64,000 bases of DNA from Hypericum androsaemum (GCA_963995505.1 OZ023181.1:10288221-10352220); one strand, 5' to 3'. Positions 23,077 through 34,787 are shown, counted from the first letter of the stretch. Numbers and translations: made by a program. Notes: a model not told the origin generated them from the letters alone.

Positions 23077-23477
23077 ATCTCCACCTTGGCGAGAAATCAT
23101 CTCGTGCAAGAACCATGAAGCTCCACCCGAACTTCAAAAAACTCCACCTTGACAAAATACCGCCCCATGAAGAACCATGAGATCTTGCAAAACCAATCCG
23201 ACTCCACCGACTCCATCTCGGACCATAGATAACTGCATCAATAAGACCATCTCAACTTTCTCTTCACCTTTTGTTCAATCACTTGGAGTCAGTCCCCAAA
23301 CTCGAGCTTCTGAGCTTGCTTGGTCTATTCCCTCCAACCTCCATCGAACCCCAACTAGCAAGTCCACCTGCTGAAGCAACCTTGCGACCAATAGACACGC
23401 CCTCTATTTTTCGGTCAGCCCCATGCTCTGCAACCTCAAACTGCTTTTCCGCTAGACCTTCTTGCCTCAAACCAATG

Positions 23478-24440
23478 CTATATGCCATAGCATACAAAGG
23501 ACAATCTTTTGTTCCACCAAGTAGAACCCTCGACATGCCACGAACCACCGTTCGGCCTTGAGTGAGATACCCAATTCGCCCGTGGTGCTACCAACGGCTT
23601 CGCATTCCCTATACAAAACTTACCCAACACCTTTGACGTGCACGTCCCTTTAGACAACCATAGCGGGGTCCAGCTAACAAAGCTTCTCCGAGACAACCAT
23701 GGCACCTTGCCAATCATGCCTCCACGAAACAACCTTAGCTTGCTATCCATGTCTCTGCGAATCCCAACTGTAATCAAACCATCCATGTCAAGCATTTGCT
23801 CCCTCATACGAACCAACCTCATATGACCTGAGCTTTTACCAACTCCTTCAGACCCATTGATGTGACTCCGCCTACAATAATGTGCCTCACTAACCTGTAG
23901 ATATTCCCTGTCACCCTTCATCCCTAGCATCGCATCCTTCTCCACCTTCATTAGCATACCTTTATAACTATCACTGTTATAATCCAAGGTCCCTAATGAA
24001 AAGAGATTACCAAGATGCATTGGACTTGATAAGACAGAAAGCCAGTCACCATTCGACCCGTCTGAATATGTGGCCATGGTTGTGGATGCCGATCTCTCCT
24101 CGTTGTCTTGATCCCTAGTTCGTCCTGGATAGTCTCCTTCATGTGCCCTTCTCCGCACTTGAAACCACTTCCATTGAACTTCTTTGACTCCGACCTGGAT
24201 CCTCTTCCACAACCCAGCTGGTGGCTCCTCATCATCTGCCAAGCACAAGTGAATCTTCGCTACCGCCTTGGCCTTCAACTCCTCCCACTCTTGCTCCTCC
24301 ATCTTCTCGGACTTCTTCTCCGAGAGCGCGATGACCATCCCTTGTTGCACGAGGAGATCCTTGACACGCCTTTGCCATAACCCAAAATTTGATGAACCAT
24401 CAAACTTCACAAGAGCAAATTTCGCGCCGTCCGTCATCCT
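23478..24440 (-). CDS. Gag/pre-integrase relic ORF of copia element B
   Basis: The likely ATG is at about 24437 (MTDGAKFALVKFDG). The frame is open to 23478, about 320 codons. It begins as a copia gag N-terminus (GLWQRRVKDLLVQQG, LCLADDEEPPAGLWKRI). After a deletion it continues with QDNEERSAST, then MKGDREYLQVS and HMRLVRMREQM, which correspond to the zone between protease and integrase. Protease, integrase core, RT and RNase H motifs are absent. Being open over its whole length, it may be a young copy or retain a packaging role, but I infer no enzyme activity. Confidence 0.7.
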   Translation of the reverse strand, partial: RMTDGAKFALVKFDGSSNFGLWQRRVKDLLVQQGMVIALSEKKSEKMEEQEWEELKAKAVAKIHLCLADDEEPPAGLWKRIQVGVKEVQWKWFQVRRRAHEGDYPGRTRDQDNEERSASTTMATYSDGSNGDWLSVLSSPMHLGNLFSLGTLDYNSDSYKGMLMKVEKDAMLGMKGDREYLQVSEAHYCRRSHINGSEGVGKSSGHMRLVRMREQMLDMDGLITVGIRRDMDSKLRLFRGGMIGKVPWLSRRSFVSWTPLWLSKGTCTSKVLGKFCIGNAKPLVAPRANWVSHSRPNGGSWHVEGSTWWNKRLSFVCYGI

Positions 24441-24464
24441 CCAACCCAAGCTCTTGATACCAAT

Positions 24465-24676
24465 TGTTAGGAATTCAGCAACTAGGGAACAAAATGCGCA
24501 AAGAACACGGACGCAAGAGATAAGGAGAACTTTTATTGATGAGTTTCCGAGCCACAAAGCCATACAAAACCTTGGTGTACAAGTAACCTATCTAGGTCCG
24601 ATTAGGAGTTCAAAACCTAGTCAGAATAAGAATAGGAATAGGAAATAAGTCTTTCCTATTTATCGCCATCCCAACA
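24465..24676 (-). repeat. Right (5') LTR of copia element B, internally deleted
   Basis: 212 bp. It lacks about 30 bp near 24521 and another block after AAAACCTT, relative to the left LTR. Confidence 0.85.
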
Positions 24677-24884
24677 ATATAACAATGGGAAGAGGTGCCA
24701 CAGGTTTCTCAAGATTAGTGGCACTGGGAGGAGCGTCAAGGCTAAGGTGGTCGATGAATGCGACACTCTTCGCGGATGCCAAAACAACATCGTTGATGCC
24801 TCGAAAGCTGTTTGGAAGGCTCTCGGTATTCAGCCAAGCGATTCGAGATGGGGAATGATGAGTGTTACTTGTTCTGATGCTTGA

Positions 24885-25750
24885 ATAGAGTGCCATGGTC
24901 ATACAATTATGCTTGGACTTAACTGTAAATGATCTTGCTCGGTATACGTAAGTACTATGTTTATAAGTTTTACTACTAAATGATACTCTAATAATTTCCA
25001 CGAGTACTTTACTGTCGGTAGCTCTGAGATAATTGAAGACGAAGCCCTTTTACAGTTTATGATGAGGCTGACGGATGCAATTTCGTGCAATTTGCACAGG
25101 GTTATTAAGTTGGTGTATTTTCTGTATTGTATGCGTTCTGGTCGTTACCCTTTGCAACTGATCGCGTCCTATTGTATCTATGAAGTGAAGTAATAAAATT
25201 CACACCTTTTGAAAAGAAATTTTAGGTAGAATGGTCTGACCATTTGGTGGATGCGTGTACATGACCTTTTTTGGAATCAGATGGTCGAGATTGATCATAT
25301 GAAATTGCTTGCTACATGACGTCGTAAACAACAAATCAGATCAAACTCGAACACGTTCCAATTTCTTAGTATATGCTATGTTTTGAATCATATAGTACGT
25401 TATCTTCGTTTTTTTATTTCAGAACATCATAAATAAAATATAGATATTAGATATGTACGTTGTTCGATCATAAGAGTCAACACACTCTAACCCTAACCTC
25501 TTTTTAATAAGAGATATTATAATTGGATAATTAATTTTTTCATAATTAAAATTTGTTAGACATATAAGATTAGAACCATTGTAATTCTAAGCAAAATCAA
25601 CCACTTAAGAATTTGAGACAAATCTAAAAAAATATTTGTATTGAATCAAATTTCAAAACTTAAGCTTGCATAACTCATCTATTACACAATTATAATATAG
25701 ATAACCAAAAAAAATTTCAACGTGTAATTTTCTAAATTCTATGTTCAACC
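24885..25750. other. 3' flank of kiwellin 1, no gene seen
   Basis: Likely includes the 3' UTR, since an ACAATTATG.TT segment resembles the region after kiwellin 2. Otherwise AT-rich. Confidence 0.5.
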
Positions 25751-27620
25751 TTTTTTTTTAGGGAAATTACTTTAGATTGCATTCAAAACATAATCAAAAC
25801 AATTGTTACAGAGATACCAAAGGGAAAACATCCAGAAACCAATACAAACATAACCGTACCCTCTACCCCTTCCCCATTTGAAGAACATCGCGATCAAGAA
25901 GACATGCCATGGAAGAAGGCGCAGCATCAAAATTGTGACTTCGCACTCGTGCCTCCAACCTCATCTTTGCCAACCTGTGGGCAACGTCGTTAGCGTCCCG
26001 ATAAACGAATCTAACTTGCAACTCGGCCAACTCAGCAAACGCCACACTGCAATCCTCCACCACCAATCCTAAATCACTCCTATCCAGCCTGGTCCTGGAT
26101 ATAGCTTGCACTACAGCTAAACAATCAGTCTCAAAGACCACCCTTGACATACCACTCAACACCGCCAACTCCACCCCAGCCAAGACCACATGCGCCTTGA
26201 ACAGCAAAGGATGGATGACATTCAGAATCTTCTTAATCAATCCACACACCAACTCCCCTAGATGGTTCCTACACACCACCCCCACCTGGCCACTACCATC
26301 TGGACCTACACCTGCATCAGAATTGATCTTAATCCGCCCCTCTTTCGGAGCTTTCCACCTCACCTACCTACATTCCCTCTCAGTCGAACCACTGGGGTTT
26401 GCCAAAAGAAAGTCCTGCCAAAGTTTGATCACCTCCCCCAATATTTTCGATGCCCGCTCAATCGTCCCTCCCGCGAAAACAACACAGTTTTGCAATTTCC
26501 AATTTCCCGATATTAGAGCCACACGCCTCCCTCGCTCCTTCACCTCCATCGACCGCCCCAATCATATACACATCTCCGCTAAGCTCCCAGTCAGCACATT
26601 AGATAAGTTCACCCCCGCCTGTCTCCAAAAACCTATAGACACTGAACAGGAGAAGAAAACATGTAGCGCCGTCTCCTGAGAGCTCCCACAAAATGGATAA
26701 TGATCATCTACTTCGATACCCCCTCCTGCACAGCGTAGACCGCAGTGGTAGACAATCATCTAACAACCACCAAAGCAAAGTCCAAACCCAAGGAGGGCAC
26801 AGCACACCCCAGCACATTCTCCATACCTCTCTATTCAGAGTAGCAAGTCCCGCTAGATCAGACCTCTCCCACCAGCCAGCCAAGTCCATATAGTACCCAC
26901 TCCGCACAGTATAGACCCCATGCCGCGTATGTCTCCACCTCACCAGGTCCACCGCACCACTTCTACTGAGATGAATAGAACTAACGCTCATGACATCCTC
27001 CTCCTCAAACATCTCTACCAGCAAAACCTCATTCCATCGCCTCTCACCATCAACCAACAAATCTGCCACCACCTGAAAATGATCAGAACCTAGAAATAAA
27101 TAGTGAGGTGTCCCCGTCGCTGAACTCCCAAGCCAATGGTCCTCTCATATCATGATCTTCTCCCCATTCCCAACCCTCCACTCCAAATTCAGTCGCAGTA
27201 CCGATAGACCCTCCATAATACTCCTCCATGCATAGCTAGGATTATAACCTACCGAAGCCCCCAACAAATCACATCTTGGAAAATAACGCGCCTTGAGAAT
27301 TCTTGCAACTAGAGAGGTCGGGTTACAAAGAAATCTTCAGGCCTGCTTAGCTAGCAAGGCACGGTTATAGTTGACCAGCCTTCGAAAGCCAAGGCCCCCT
27401 TCAGCCTTCGATTTACACATCCTTGCCCAACTTTGGCAATGCATTCGTCTCCCATCACTAATGGTACCCCAGTAGAAATCGCACATCTTCTTTTCTATTT
27501 GGTCACATATCTCATCTGAAATGCGAAACCAGCTCATTAAGTACGTCGGAATTGAATAACATGTCACGGGTCGACAAGCAATCTGGGAGCCCCTCAACCT
27601 AAGGCGGTCGAAGTCACCGA
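25751..27620 (-). mobile_element. Minus-strand 5'-truncated LINE
   Basis: A T run at 25751-25759 is the poly(A) tail. Right to left: the end of the reverse transcriptase region (27600-27337: SIPTYLMSWFRI, WARMCKSKAEGGLGFRRL), a zf-RVT region (27072-26562: HGVYTVRSGYY and CGSSQETALHVFFSC), and RNase H (26363-25863). The 5' end falls inside the RT region. Several stop codons between domains. Confidence 0.85.
25863..26363 (-). pseudogene. LINE RNase H domain, intact as a frame
   Basis: 166 codons: INSDAGVGPDGSGQVGVV, then AHVVLAGVELAVLSG, then VVFETDCLAVVQAI, then VYRDANDVAHRLAKM. It is the C-terminal domain of the LINE above, with the acidic residues present apart from changes around the Glu motif. 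Not a separate gene. Confidence 0.85.
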
Positions 27621-27679
27621 CGAAGGGAAGGGGTGTTCGTACTCGTTTGCGAAAAGAAAAATTATACACCATTAACAAA

Positions 27680-29830
27680 ACTACCCTTAATAGAATCCTC
27701 GATTCTAATTACACAAGAATCAATGAAAAAACACACCCTAATTAATGAAATACCGTCGCCGATGACAGTTTTAACCCGTAGCCCTAGCCATGTGCGAAGT
27801 AAATAATGTTGCAAAACTCCTTCGTTAAGCGTTTTTAATAAATGTGGTTTATTAATAGTAATATTTAATATTTACATCCTACTTAGTATGGAAGTTCTTC
27901 TTGCGAGATTATGACCGGTAATCTCGTCAAAACGTTACCGAAACAAAAGTCTAGTGAAAAAAAAATTGTGGTAGAAAAATAGTACATTGATAAGGAAGAT
28001 TCTACCTTGACGATGACATTGCTAAAAATAATTACACACCATCATTCTCCAAGCTAATTACATAAATATACGTCAGTCATCCAAGATTGTCCAATTTTCA
28101 GTAGAAAAAAAAACTCGAATAACCAAGTGTCAACTTTTATTACTTGCTCAAAATAGTTTGCAAGCATGTGACATATCTTTTTAGGTAAGTTTTTATATTA
28201 ATAATTATATTTACAAAGAATTTAATCATGAACTCTGTCAATTTCTCAAAATGCAATTATCATTACGCCTGCATGAGATATCTATTTGTTTTGTTTTGGC
28301 AAAAGACAAAGATTTTTGTGACGCACCTAAATAATTTGTCTCTTTTGGGACAAACAAATTAATTTATCTCTTTTAGATTTGTCCATTAGGATATTGATGA
28401 TGCCATGATAGATAAATTAATTGGAACTAAGTATACCTTTTCTTTTTTCTAGCTAGTGAGTAGTAGGAGCGAAAGATTTCGTTGTTGTTAAGTAGAAAAT
28501 TAATACGTAGGTAAGATATATTCAATGAATGAAAAAAAATTTCCATATTTCGTCGCATTAGTTATTCCGAAATTTTTTTCAGTCGAAAAAGTGACAGAAA
28601 ATTTTCAAATTAAGCTTAATTGAGAAATATAAATATATATATATATATATATGCATCAATTCCGATGTCTTGTGCATCATATTTGGAGTTGTAATCAGTT
28701 CATTTTCTGTATAGCAAAGAGTGCAGAATTGTCTTATCAGTTCATCGCCAGGGGCTCTTTCGTTTTTTAAAGGCAAATTTTACATCATGATAATACTACG
28801 GTTTGAATTCTAAACTTCTAAATTATTTTTAACGACTTGTGTCGGACTACGAGGGTTTTCTCTTTAGCAGCTTATTGTCATGAGGTTTTATTGCTAAGAA
28901 TTTTAATGAAGTTGCTACCGCAATTCCGTTCTTTGAAGAACATTCTGCATGGTTCAAATATAACTTGTACATTTTATTATTATCAATAAAATATACTTTT
29001 TCCCTAAAAAATAAAATCTACTTTCCTGATAAAAAAAATATATGCATCAATTCCTGGCCAATAAAAGAAAGATACGTATATGCATCATATCATGGCAAAT
29101 ACCATGAAACTTCTGTGAAAAAAACAAAATGGCAGATCCTTGTGATTCTTTTGCAGTCCTTTGATATTTCCGCTCCTCTTGATTCCTCAGAAGCGAGTCA
29201 TTCTAGGATCCTCTCAAGTAAGACGAAAGACAACATCCCCAACACAGTAAAGGAACTTATAAATCACCACAAAATATAAGCCCCCTTGTTAATATGTACT
29301 GTTACTTGAAAGAGAATTTAACCTCAAATTACCAGGAAATCATACTATATTTTTTTAAAAGGTAAATTGTTTATATTATGTCATGGTTTGGACCCTAAAT
29401 TTTTTTAAATTTTACGGCATCTAGTGCCGTTAGACTAAAAGCAAGTCTTTTGGCAAAAAATCATAATATATCCAAATATTTAATAGGCCAACTGATCAAT
29501 ATATAAAAAAGTAATATTATAAATAATAAAAATACTCTCATTGCCAAATTTTAATATAACTACATTCTTAAAATTCGATATAGAGTTCCCTAGATAAGTT
29601 AGAATAATCATATATTAGTTTTTAAAGTAAATTTACACCATGATTACACAAGTCCGGGATTAAATTTTGGATCTCCATCAATTTGTAAACGTTTTGTTTT
29701 GTGTCATGAAGGCAAATATTTTTTAGCAACCATATATTTGTTGATACTTTCATTTGGTTTTGATCTAGAAAATTTACTGTAAACCGGCATCTATGGTTAC
29801 CATCGGGAAGAATTCTGTGGTTTCCATCCA
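27680..29830. other. Upstream region of kiwellin 2, no gene seen
   Basis: AT-rich. Contains an (AT)10 run near 28632-28652. The stretch 28290-28440 resembles 31230-31340 (TTTTAGATTTGTC.ATTAGGAT...), a local duplication either side of the kiwellin gene. 29158-29265 resembles 33485-33600. Confidence 0.55.
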
Positions 29831-29839
29831 CCAAACCGC

Positions 29840-29847
29840 TATAAATA
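29840..29847 (+). promoter_or_regulatory. TATA box of kiwellin 2
   Basis: TATAAATA, 74 bp before the ATG, in the same sequence setting as in kiwellin 1. Confidence 0.8.
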
Positions 29848-29913
29848 GTTGAAACTGGCAGTATCATTTTAACCTCATCATTACAATCATATCAGTTAAA
29901 TTAGATTCCAACT

Positions 29914-30480
29914 ATGGAGAAAATTAACAAACAAACTTATATTTTCCCTCTCTTATTGGCTTTTCTTGTTACAGCTGATCATATGATAACAGCAGCCCAA
30001 GGACACATAAACATGTCCAATGGGAAGATCGACCATGTCAAAGTACCAACTAGCCCAAAAGGTACATATTCCAACCACAAAAATGTACACGATCGCCATA
30101 GTTGCAAGCCAGGATCGACCCACACAAAATGTTCTCCACCGGTGACCAAACACACGAAGGCAACCCTAACACTGAATAGCTTCCAAAAGGGCGGAGATGG
30201 TGGTGGGCCATCGAAGTGTGATGGAAAGTACCATAGCGATAATACCCTTATAGTGGCTCTCTCGACGGGATGGTATAACAATGGGAAGAGGTGTCACAGG
30301 TATATCAATATTAATGGGAATGGGAGGAGCGTCAAGGCTATGGTTGTCGATGAATGTGATGCTCTTAGTGGATGCCAAAACAACATCGTGGATGCTTCGA
30401 AAGCTGTTTGGAAGGCTCTTGGTATGAAGCCAAGTGATCCAAGATGGGGAATGATTGGTGTTACTTGGTCTCATGCTTGA
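29914..30480 (+). CDS. Kiwellin-like secreted protein, short form
   Basis: 188 residues in one exon. Residues 1-29 form a signal peptide (hydrophobic [10 protein letters not shown], then AAQ), so the product is secreted. Residues about 64-188 are the kiwellin double-psi barrel, with [17 protein letters not shown] (93-99), [13 protein letters not shown] and [17 protein letters not shown], and six Cys at 64, 73, 102, 127, 148 and 154. Full-length kiwellins carry an extra N-terminal Cys-rich (kissper) part; here 34 residues of low-complexity linker stand in its place, as in grip22-like short forms. Some kiwellins are known to bind and inhibit secreted fungal enzymes; that role here is inference. 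It is the intact partner of the disrupted gene at 22477, about 7.4 kb away on the same strand. Confidence 0.92.
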   Translation: MEKINKQTYIFPLLLAFLVTADHMITAAQGHINMSNGKIDHVKVPTSPKGTYSNHKNVHDRHSCKPGSTHTKCSPPVTKHTKATLTLNSFQKGGDGGGPSKCDGKYHSDNTLIVALSTGWYNNGKRCHRYININGNGRSVKAMVVDECDALSGCQNNIVDASKAVWKALGMKPSDPRWGMIGVTWSHA

Positions 30481-31959
30481 CTTGAGTACCGGTCTCGATC
30501 ATATAATTATGATCTTTTTAATTAGTTTGGAAATTTACTATTTGAACTCATGCTTGGTAGTGATATATGTACGTACTCTATTAATAAGTTTCTGTACTTG
30601 GAAACATTGTGATGTTGTACTGGTATACTATACCAAATGACGCTGTAATAATTGTTTGGGTTCAATTTGTAGCTTGGATTATGATATATGAATTACATTT
30701 TGTATTAAATTCTTGTGTTCACCTATTGTTTCCCAATACATGTGTTTGATCCAAAACTTTTGTTATTGAACCATGAGCTCAAGTTTATGTGATATCCAGA
30801 CACCATTACATAAATTAATACATATTCGAGCTGATTAAGATTTGGCGTCTATGCTTGCAATAGCTACGACGCGATCAATTTAGCAAGCACAAATGCCGCA
30901 ACAAGGGTGCTGGATTCGGTGGAATCTCGTTTCGAACGTTGAGCTATCCAAAGCGTGCACCTCATGAATATAGAGTAAATGACGCATCAATCTACAAGCC
31001 GCTTCCCAAATTCAAACTTTTAACGTCATCAGATTATTCTCTCTGCCTTTGTACTTTTTTTTTAAATTAAATTACGAACTTTTATTAACAAAAAAAGAAA
31101 AAAATTACAGAATCGGTGTGAGAAAGGAGAGAAAAATGAGAAAAAAGACTTAAAATAAAACCAAAGCCTAAACATAAATATGTGGAGTATCAATTTTCGT
31201 TGTTTGGTGATAGAAATAGATCTCCATCATGCGCATGACAAAGTCTTTTGTGATTCTCCTAATTTGTTTTCTTTTAGATTTGTCTATTATTAGGATGTTG
31301 TTGCCATTAAAGACAAATTAGTGGGAACAAATCGACTATGTTCTAATCCCGAAATCCACAAAATAATAATGTTGGATGGTGTTAAATTTAAGATTTTAAA
31401 TTAATGGATGATATATTTTTAATACTTATAAATAAACATGTTAGTATATCTAAATTATTGGGAACCAAATTGAGTCTGCTCTAACTCCAAAAATAATGGT
31501 GATTACTGTTATAATTTTTATATTCAATCACAAATCTTATAATAATAGTTAGTAGATTTTTAACAAGTAATCAAATACACCAATTCGTAATTAGCAATGT
31601 GAGAATCTTAATATGCTCCATCAGACAAAACATATAAGATTCCACACAAAAAAATCACATAAGGCAAATATTTGCGCAAATTTTGACCTAATCCTCGTGT
31701 GTGGGATAATAATGAGCCACCATATCAACTCATTATGATATTATGTTACAATCTCAATATCAAACACAAAATTTTAAAAGTAATAAGTTAGATTAATTTT
31801 CAATGATTATAAATAATTCAAACTATGCGATGTGTAATCTCAAAATTCAAACTATGCGATGTGTAATCTCAAACCTAATACAAAATTGACGCAAGATTTT
31901 CTATGCATTCAAATTGAACGATGACCGTCATCGATGAAAAAATGCACTAAAAGAAAATA
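30481..31959. other. AT-rich spacer, no gene seen
   Basis: Includes the 3' flank of kiwellin 2. A purine-rich tract at 31060-31170 following a T run resembles the LINE tail at 3010-3130 and is probably a short LINE 3' relic. A direct duplication of about 27 bp (AATTCAAACTATGCGATGTG) lies at 31816-31870. Confidence 0.5.
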
Positions 31960-33365
31960 TGAATTATAAAAGGCTTGTATTTCAAAGATTCTGATTTGTA
32001 CTTAAATGATTCTGATTTTTGGTCCGCTACCAAAGGAACTAGGCCTTCTTGGGTTTGGTCTAGTTTGTGCGCAGGGAAGGAGGTTCTCAAAGCTGATCTT
32101 TTCTTTCAGATTGGCCATGGTACTTCTGTCAACATTTTGCGGGATTCGTGGATCCCAGGCCTTCCAAATTCTAGAGTTACTGCGAGAGTTCTTGCTCCTT
32201 CCTCCTTATCTAATGTTTCTGATTTGATTTCTTTTTCTACTATGAGCTGGAACATTGATCTCATTCAGCACTTTTTCTCTCCAGAGGAACAAGTTGCTAT
32301 CTCTAACAATGGGTTATGTCGTGCGCAGGTTCTTGATAAACTCTTATGAAAGTTTAGCTTGGATGGGCAATTTTGGTTAAGCGAGATTATTTCAAGTTTA
32401 AGTCTGTTCATCTGGCATCTTTAAACTTGCAAGTTGTTGATTCGGATTCAACCCATTTTAACTCGGGGATTTGGAAGAAGTTGTGGTGCCTACAGTTCCT
32501 CAAAAGATTAAAAATTTCTTGTGGCGTAATGCTGTCTCATTCGTGCATGTTATGTCTCATTCGTAATGCTGTCCCTGTGGCTGCCAATCTATTCAGAAGA
32601 AGTCTTTCTCAATCCCCTCTTTGTCAAGTGTGCTATTCTGATGACGAATCAGTTCTTCATTTGCTGTTTACTTGCCCTCAGGCGAAAGCAACGTGGCTTC
32701 TAAGCCCATTTGGCTTTAGATTTTATTGTGGAGTCTACTCATCTTTTGGCAACTAGTTTTTGTAGCTTATGAACTTGTTGCAGAATCAAAAGAGTCCGGA
32801 GCTTATGGCTCTTGCGATCTTTTTTTGATAGAGCATCTGGCTCGCACGGAATAAATTTTTGTTTGATGAGGAGGTCATTGTTCCGACTCATACTTTGCAC
32901 CAGGCCTCTTATCTCAGTACTAAAATTTTGCAGGTTTTAGGCTTGAGTGCTGAGCAGGGTGACATTGAAGTGCCTGTATCATCTTCATAGACTGCTCTGA
33001 AATGTGGAGCTGTAAAGATCAACTGCGATACTTTCTAGTTGAATGATTCGACATCGGCTGGATTGGCGGTGGTTGCTAGAAATTATCTAGGCCTTATAAT
33101 TGAAAGTCAGACTGAGTTGCGAATGGTTCAATCTCCATTTGAAGCAGAACTGCTTGCTATGGAGATAGCCCTCAATTGGACCAGGAGAAAGTTCCATGGT
33201 GTGCCCTTAGTGGTGGAAATAGATTGTCTATTGGCCTACAATTTCGTAAATGATCCCTCCTTCTTGGTCTTCTGGAAAGTCAGCTTGATTGTCTGTAGAC
33301 TTAAGTTACTCTTGGTTGATTTACCAAATTATATTTTATTTTTAGCACCCAGACTTCTTAACTAA
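31960..33365 (+). mobile_element. 5'-truncated LINE relic
   Basis: Plus-strand pieces: a segment after the RT domain (31975-32349, with SDFWSATKGTRPSWVWSSL and GHGTSVNILRDSWIPG), a zf-RVT region (32373-32756, with CQVCYSDDESVLHLLFTC), and an RNase H fragment (33039-33365, with GLAVVARNYLGLI and PFEAELLAMEIAL). Stops and frameshifts lie between them. A clean poly(A) end is not visible. Confidence 0.8.
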
Positions 33366-33484
33366 GTTGTAGACTTAGGTTACTCTTGGTTGATGTACAC
33401 TCTATTTTTTTGGGGATATATGTACTCTTTTTTTGGTCAGGACTCGGGATATATGTAGTTTGTTTTGGTCAGGATATATGTACT

Positions 33485-33640
33485 CCTTTGATATTACCGT
33501 TTCTCGCAATTTTCTTGGGCGAATCTTTCTAGAATTCACCCAAGTAACTGAAGACAACTTCTCCGATTTAGTAAAGGAACCTTTAATGGCCGTGTACAAA
33601 TTATCAGCTGCCTTGGTAAAATGCACTATATATAATTCCG
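33485..33640 (+). other. Orphan kiwellin-promoter-like segment
   Basis: Resembles 29158-29265 upstream of kiwellin 2 (TTGATATT.CCG ... TTCTAG ... CAAGTAA.. GAAGACAAC ... AGTAAAGGAAC). It is followed by a TATATATAA motif near 33627, but no coding sequence comes after. It may be what is left of a third unit. Confidence 0.35.
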
Positions 33641-33889
33641 GTAGACAGATAATATAACATCAAATCAATTAACAGTTTGATCTAAATAATTAACTAATTA
33701 ATTAATTCCAGTAGACAAGCATTCTTGACAACTATCCAGGGGGAAATTATTTAATTTCCAGGTGAAAATCCTAAATATTTATGAATGCATTATTAAATAT
33801 TTCAGAAACTATAACTATAGTCTTCCTAAATAAATAAATGTTTTGGTGAAAATTTGTAGGTATCTTAAATATCTCGAACCATTTGTTCT

Positions 33890-34280
33890 TGATATCGTTA
33901 AGAGAAGAGGAAAAAATACTTGTAAAAAAAGGAGAATAAAGATGCCTCGGATTTGTAGTTACCCGTTTAAGAAGGGAACCGGGCGAAACCAAAGGCACGT
34001 AAACGGGAACAAGGATTCCCAAATGCACAAGAAACTTGCTAATCCGACCTGATGAATACTCGTTGAGTTGGTAAAGTTGATTGAAAATATATTAATATTA
34101 AATATTTTTTGGATAGTAACTAATATCGAATACCAAGTATTTTAAACACCTTTTTCCAAAAAAACTCAAGTACTTTATACTAAAAAAAATCCGACCTCTA
34201 TCGGAAAACTACAGGTGTCCCAAATTATGAAGCCCTAGTCCGAGTTAAATTGAATACGTAACTGTAAAACTAGACTTGGA
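33890..34280. repeat. Right copy of the duplicated kinase-flank block
   Basis: Corresponds to 1-340. It contains the same short frame (SYPFKKGTGRN core, stop at 34050-34052) and the same conserved 50 bp around AAATTATGAAGCCCTAGTCC. Confidence 0.85.
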
Positions 34281-34285
34281 ATATA

Positions 34286-34787
34286 GTTGAAAGATACATC
34301 GGATTTCTTCATCTGTTCCCTCTCTGTTGTTAAGTACTAAGCCTAAGGATGATTCAGGTCGATCGGATTGAGTTCGGAGCTCGAGAATGTTCGGAAAAAT
34401 TGATTAGATCAAGTCGAGTGAAGACGAAGCGAAGCGGCGGGTGCCAGGCTAGTTTTGGGAAAACGTTGGCTGAGGAATTTGCGACAGCAAGTTAACTGGC
34501 AATAGCAAGTTGCCGTTACAAAGATTTTTGGCCAAGGGCCACTGGCGGGCGCCAGTTGATTAGCGGCCGCCAGACGGGCCCAAAAAAGTAAATTTTAGTG
34601 GATGTGTTTGCTCCTCCCTACCCTATTCAAAGTTCTTATAGGGTTTGTGCCTCTATAAATACCCACGTAAATCTCATTTACTTTTGTTCTATGAGAATGG
34701 GTGGCTACATTCATTGTAAAAAAGCAAGTGAAACTTCAAAGAGTAAAAATAGTTAAAATTCTCCGTAGCTTGGTCTCAATTCTTAGG
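34286..34787 (+). mobile_element. LTR fragment of Athila/Tat type
   Basis: Separates the duplicated upstream block from the kinase fragment. It contains GC-rich palindromes of the kind found in the Athila-type LTRs (34541-34573), a CTCTATAAATA promoter motif near 34652, and a GCAAGTGAAACTTCAAAGAG tail typical of LTR ends. Limits are approximate and no second LTR is seen. Confidence 0.5.

Larger units (their letters stand above)
22802..24676 (-). mobile_element. Short non-autonomous copia-type element B inside kiwellin 1
   Basis: 1,875 bp. Ends are TGTTAGGAATTC and ATCCCAACA. The target duplication is GTATA (22797-22801) and ATATA (24677-24681), one change. The left LTR is 275 bp; the right LTR is 212 bp with two internal deletions. 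The primer site on the minus strand is TGGTATCAAGAGC, close to the initiator-Met type, so transcription runs against the kiwellin gene. Same family as element A. Confidence 0.9.
22477..24884 (+). pseudogene. Kiwellin-like gene split by a copia-type insertion
   Basis: Codons 1-108 (22477-22800) give a signal peptide (FPLLLACLV, likely cut near residue 30) and the first half of a short kiwellin, with [10 protein letters not shown] and GGDGGGP. The frame meets element B at 22802 and runs a few dozen codons into the LTR. After the element, from 24679, the second half ([33 protein letters not shown]) continues to TGA at 24882-24884 without a stop or frameshift. The host gene was therefore intact or nearly so at insertion, and the event is recent relative to other decay here. 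Kiwellins are secreted, Cys-rich, double-psi barrel defence-related proteins. This copy probably yields only a truncated product unless the element is spliced out, for which I see no evidence. Confidence 0.9.

Noticed and set aside
23177..24648. Several plus-strand open frames of 60-126 codons across copia element B (and similar ones in element A)
   Set aside because: They lie antisense to the gag-type frame, have no domain of their own, and follow its codon pattern on the other strand.
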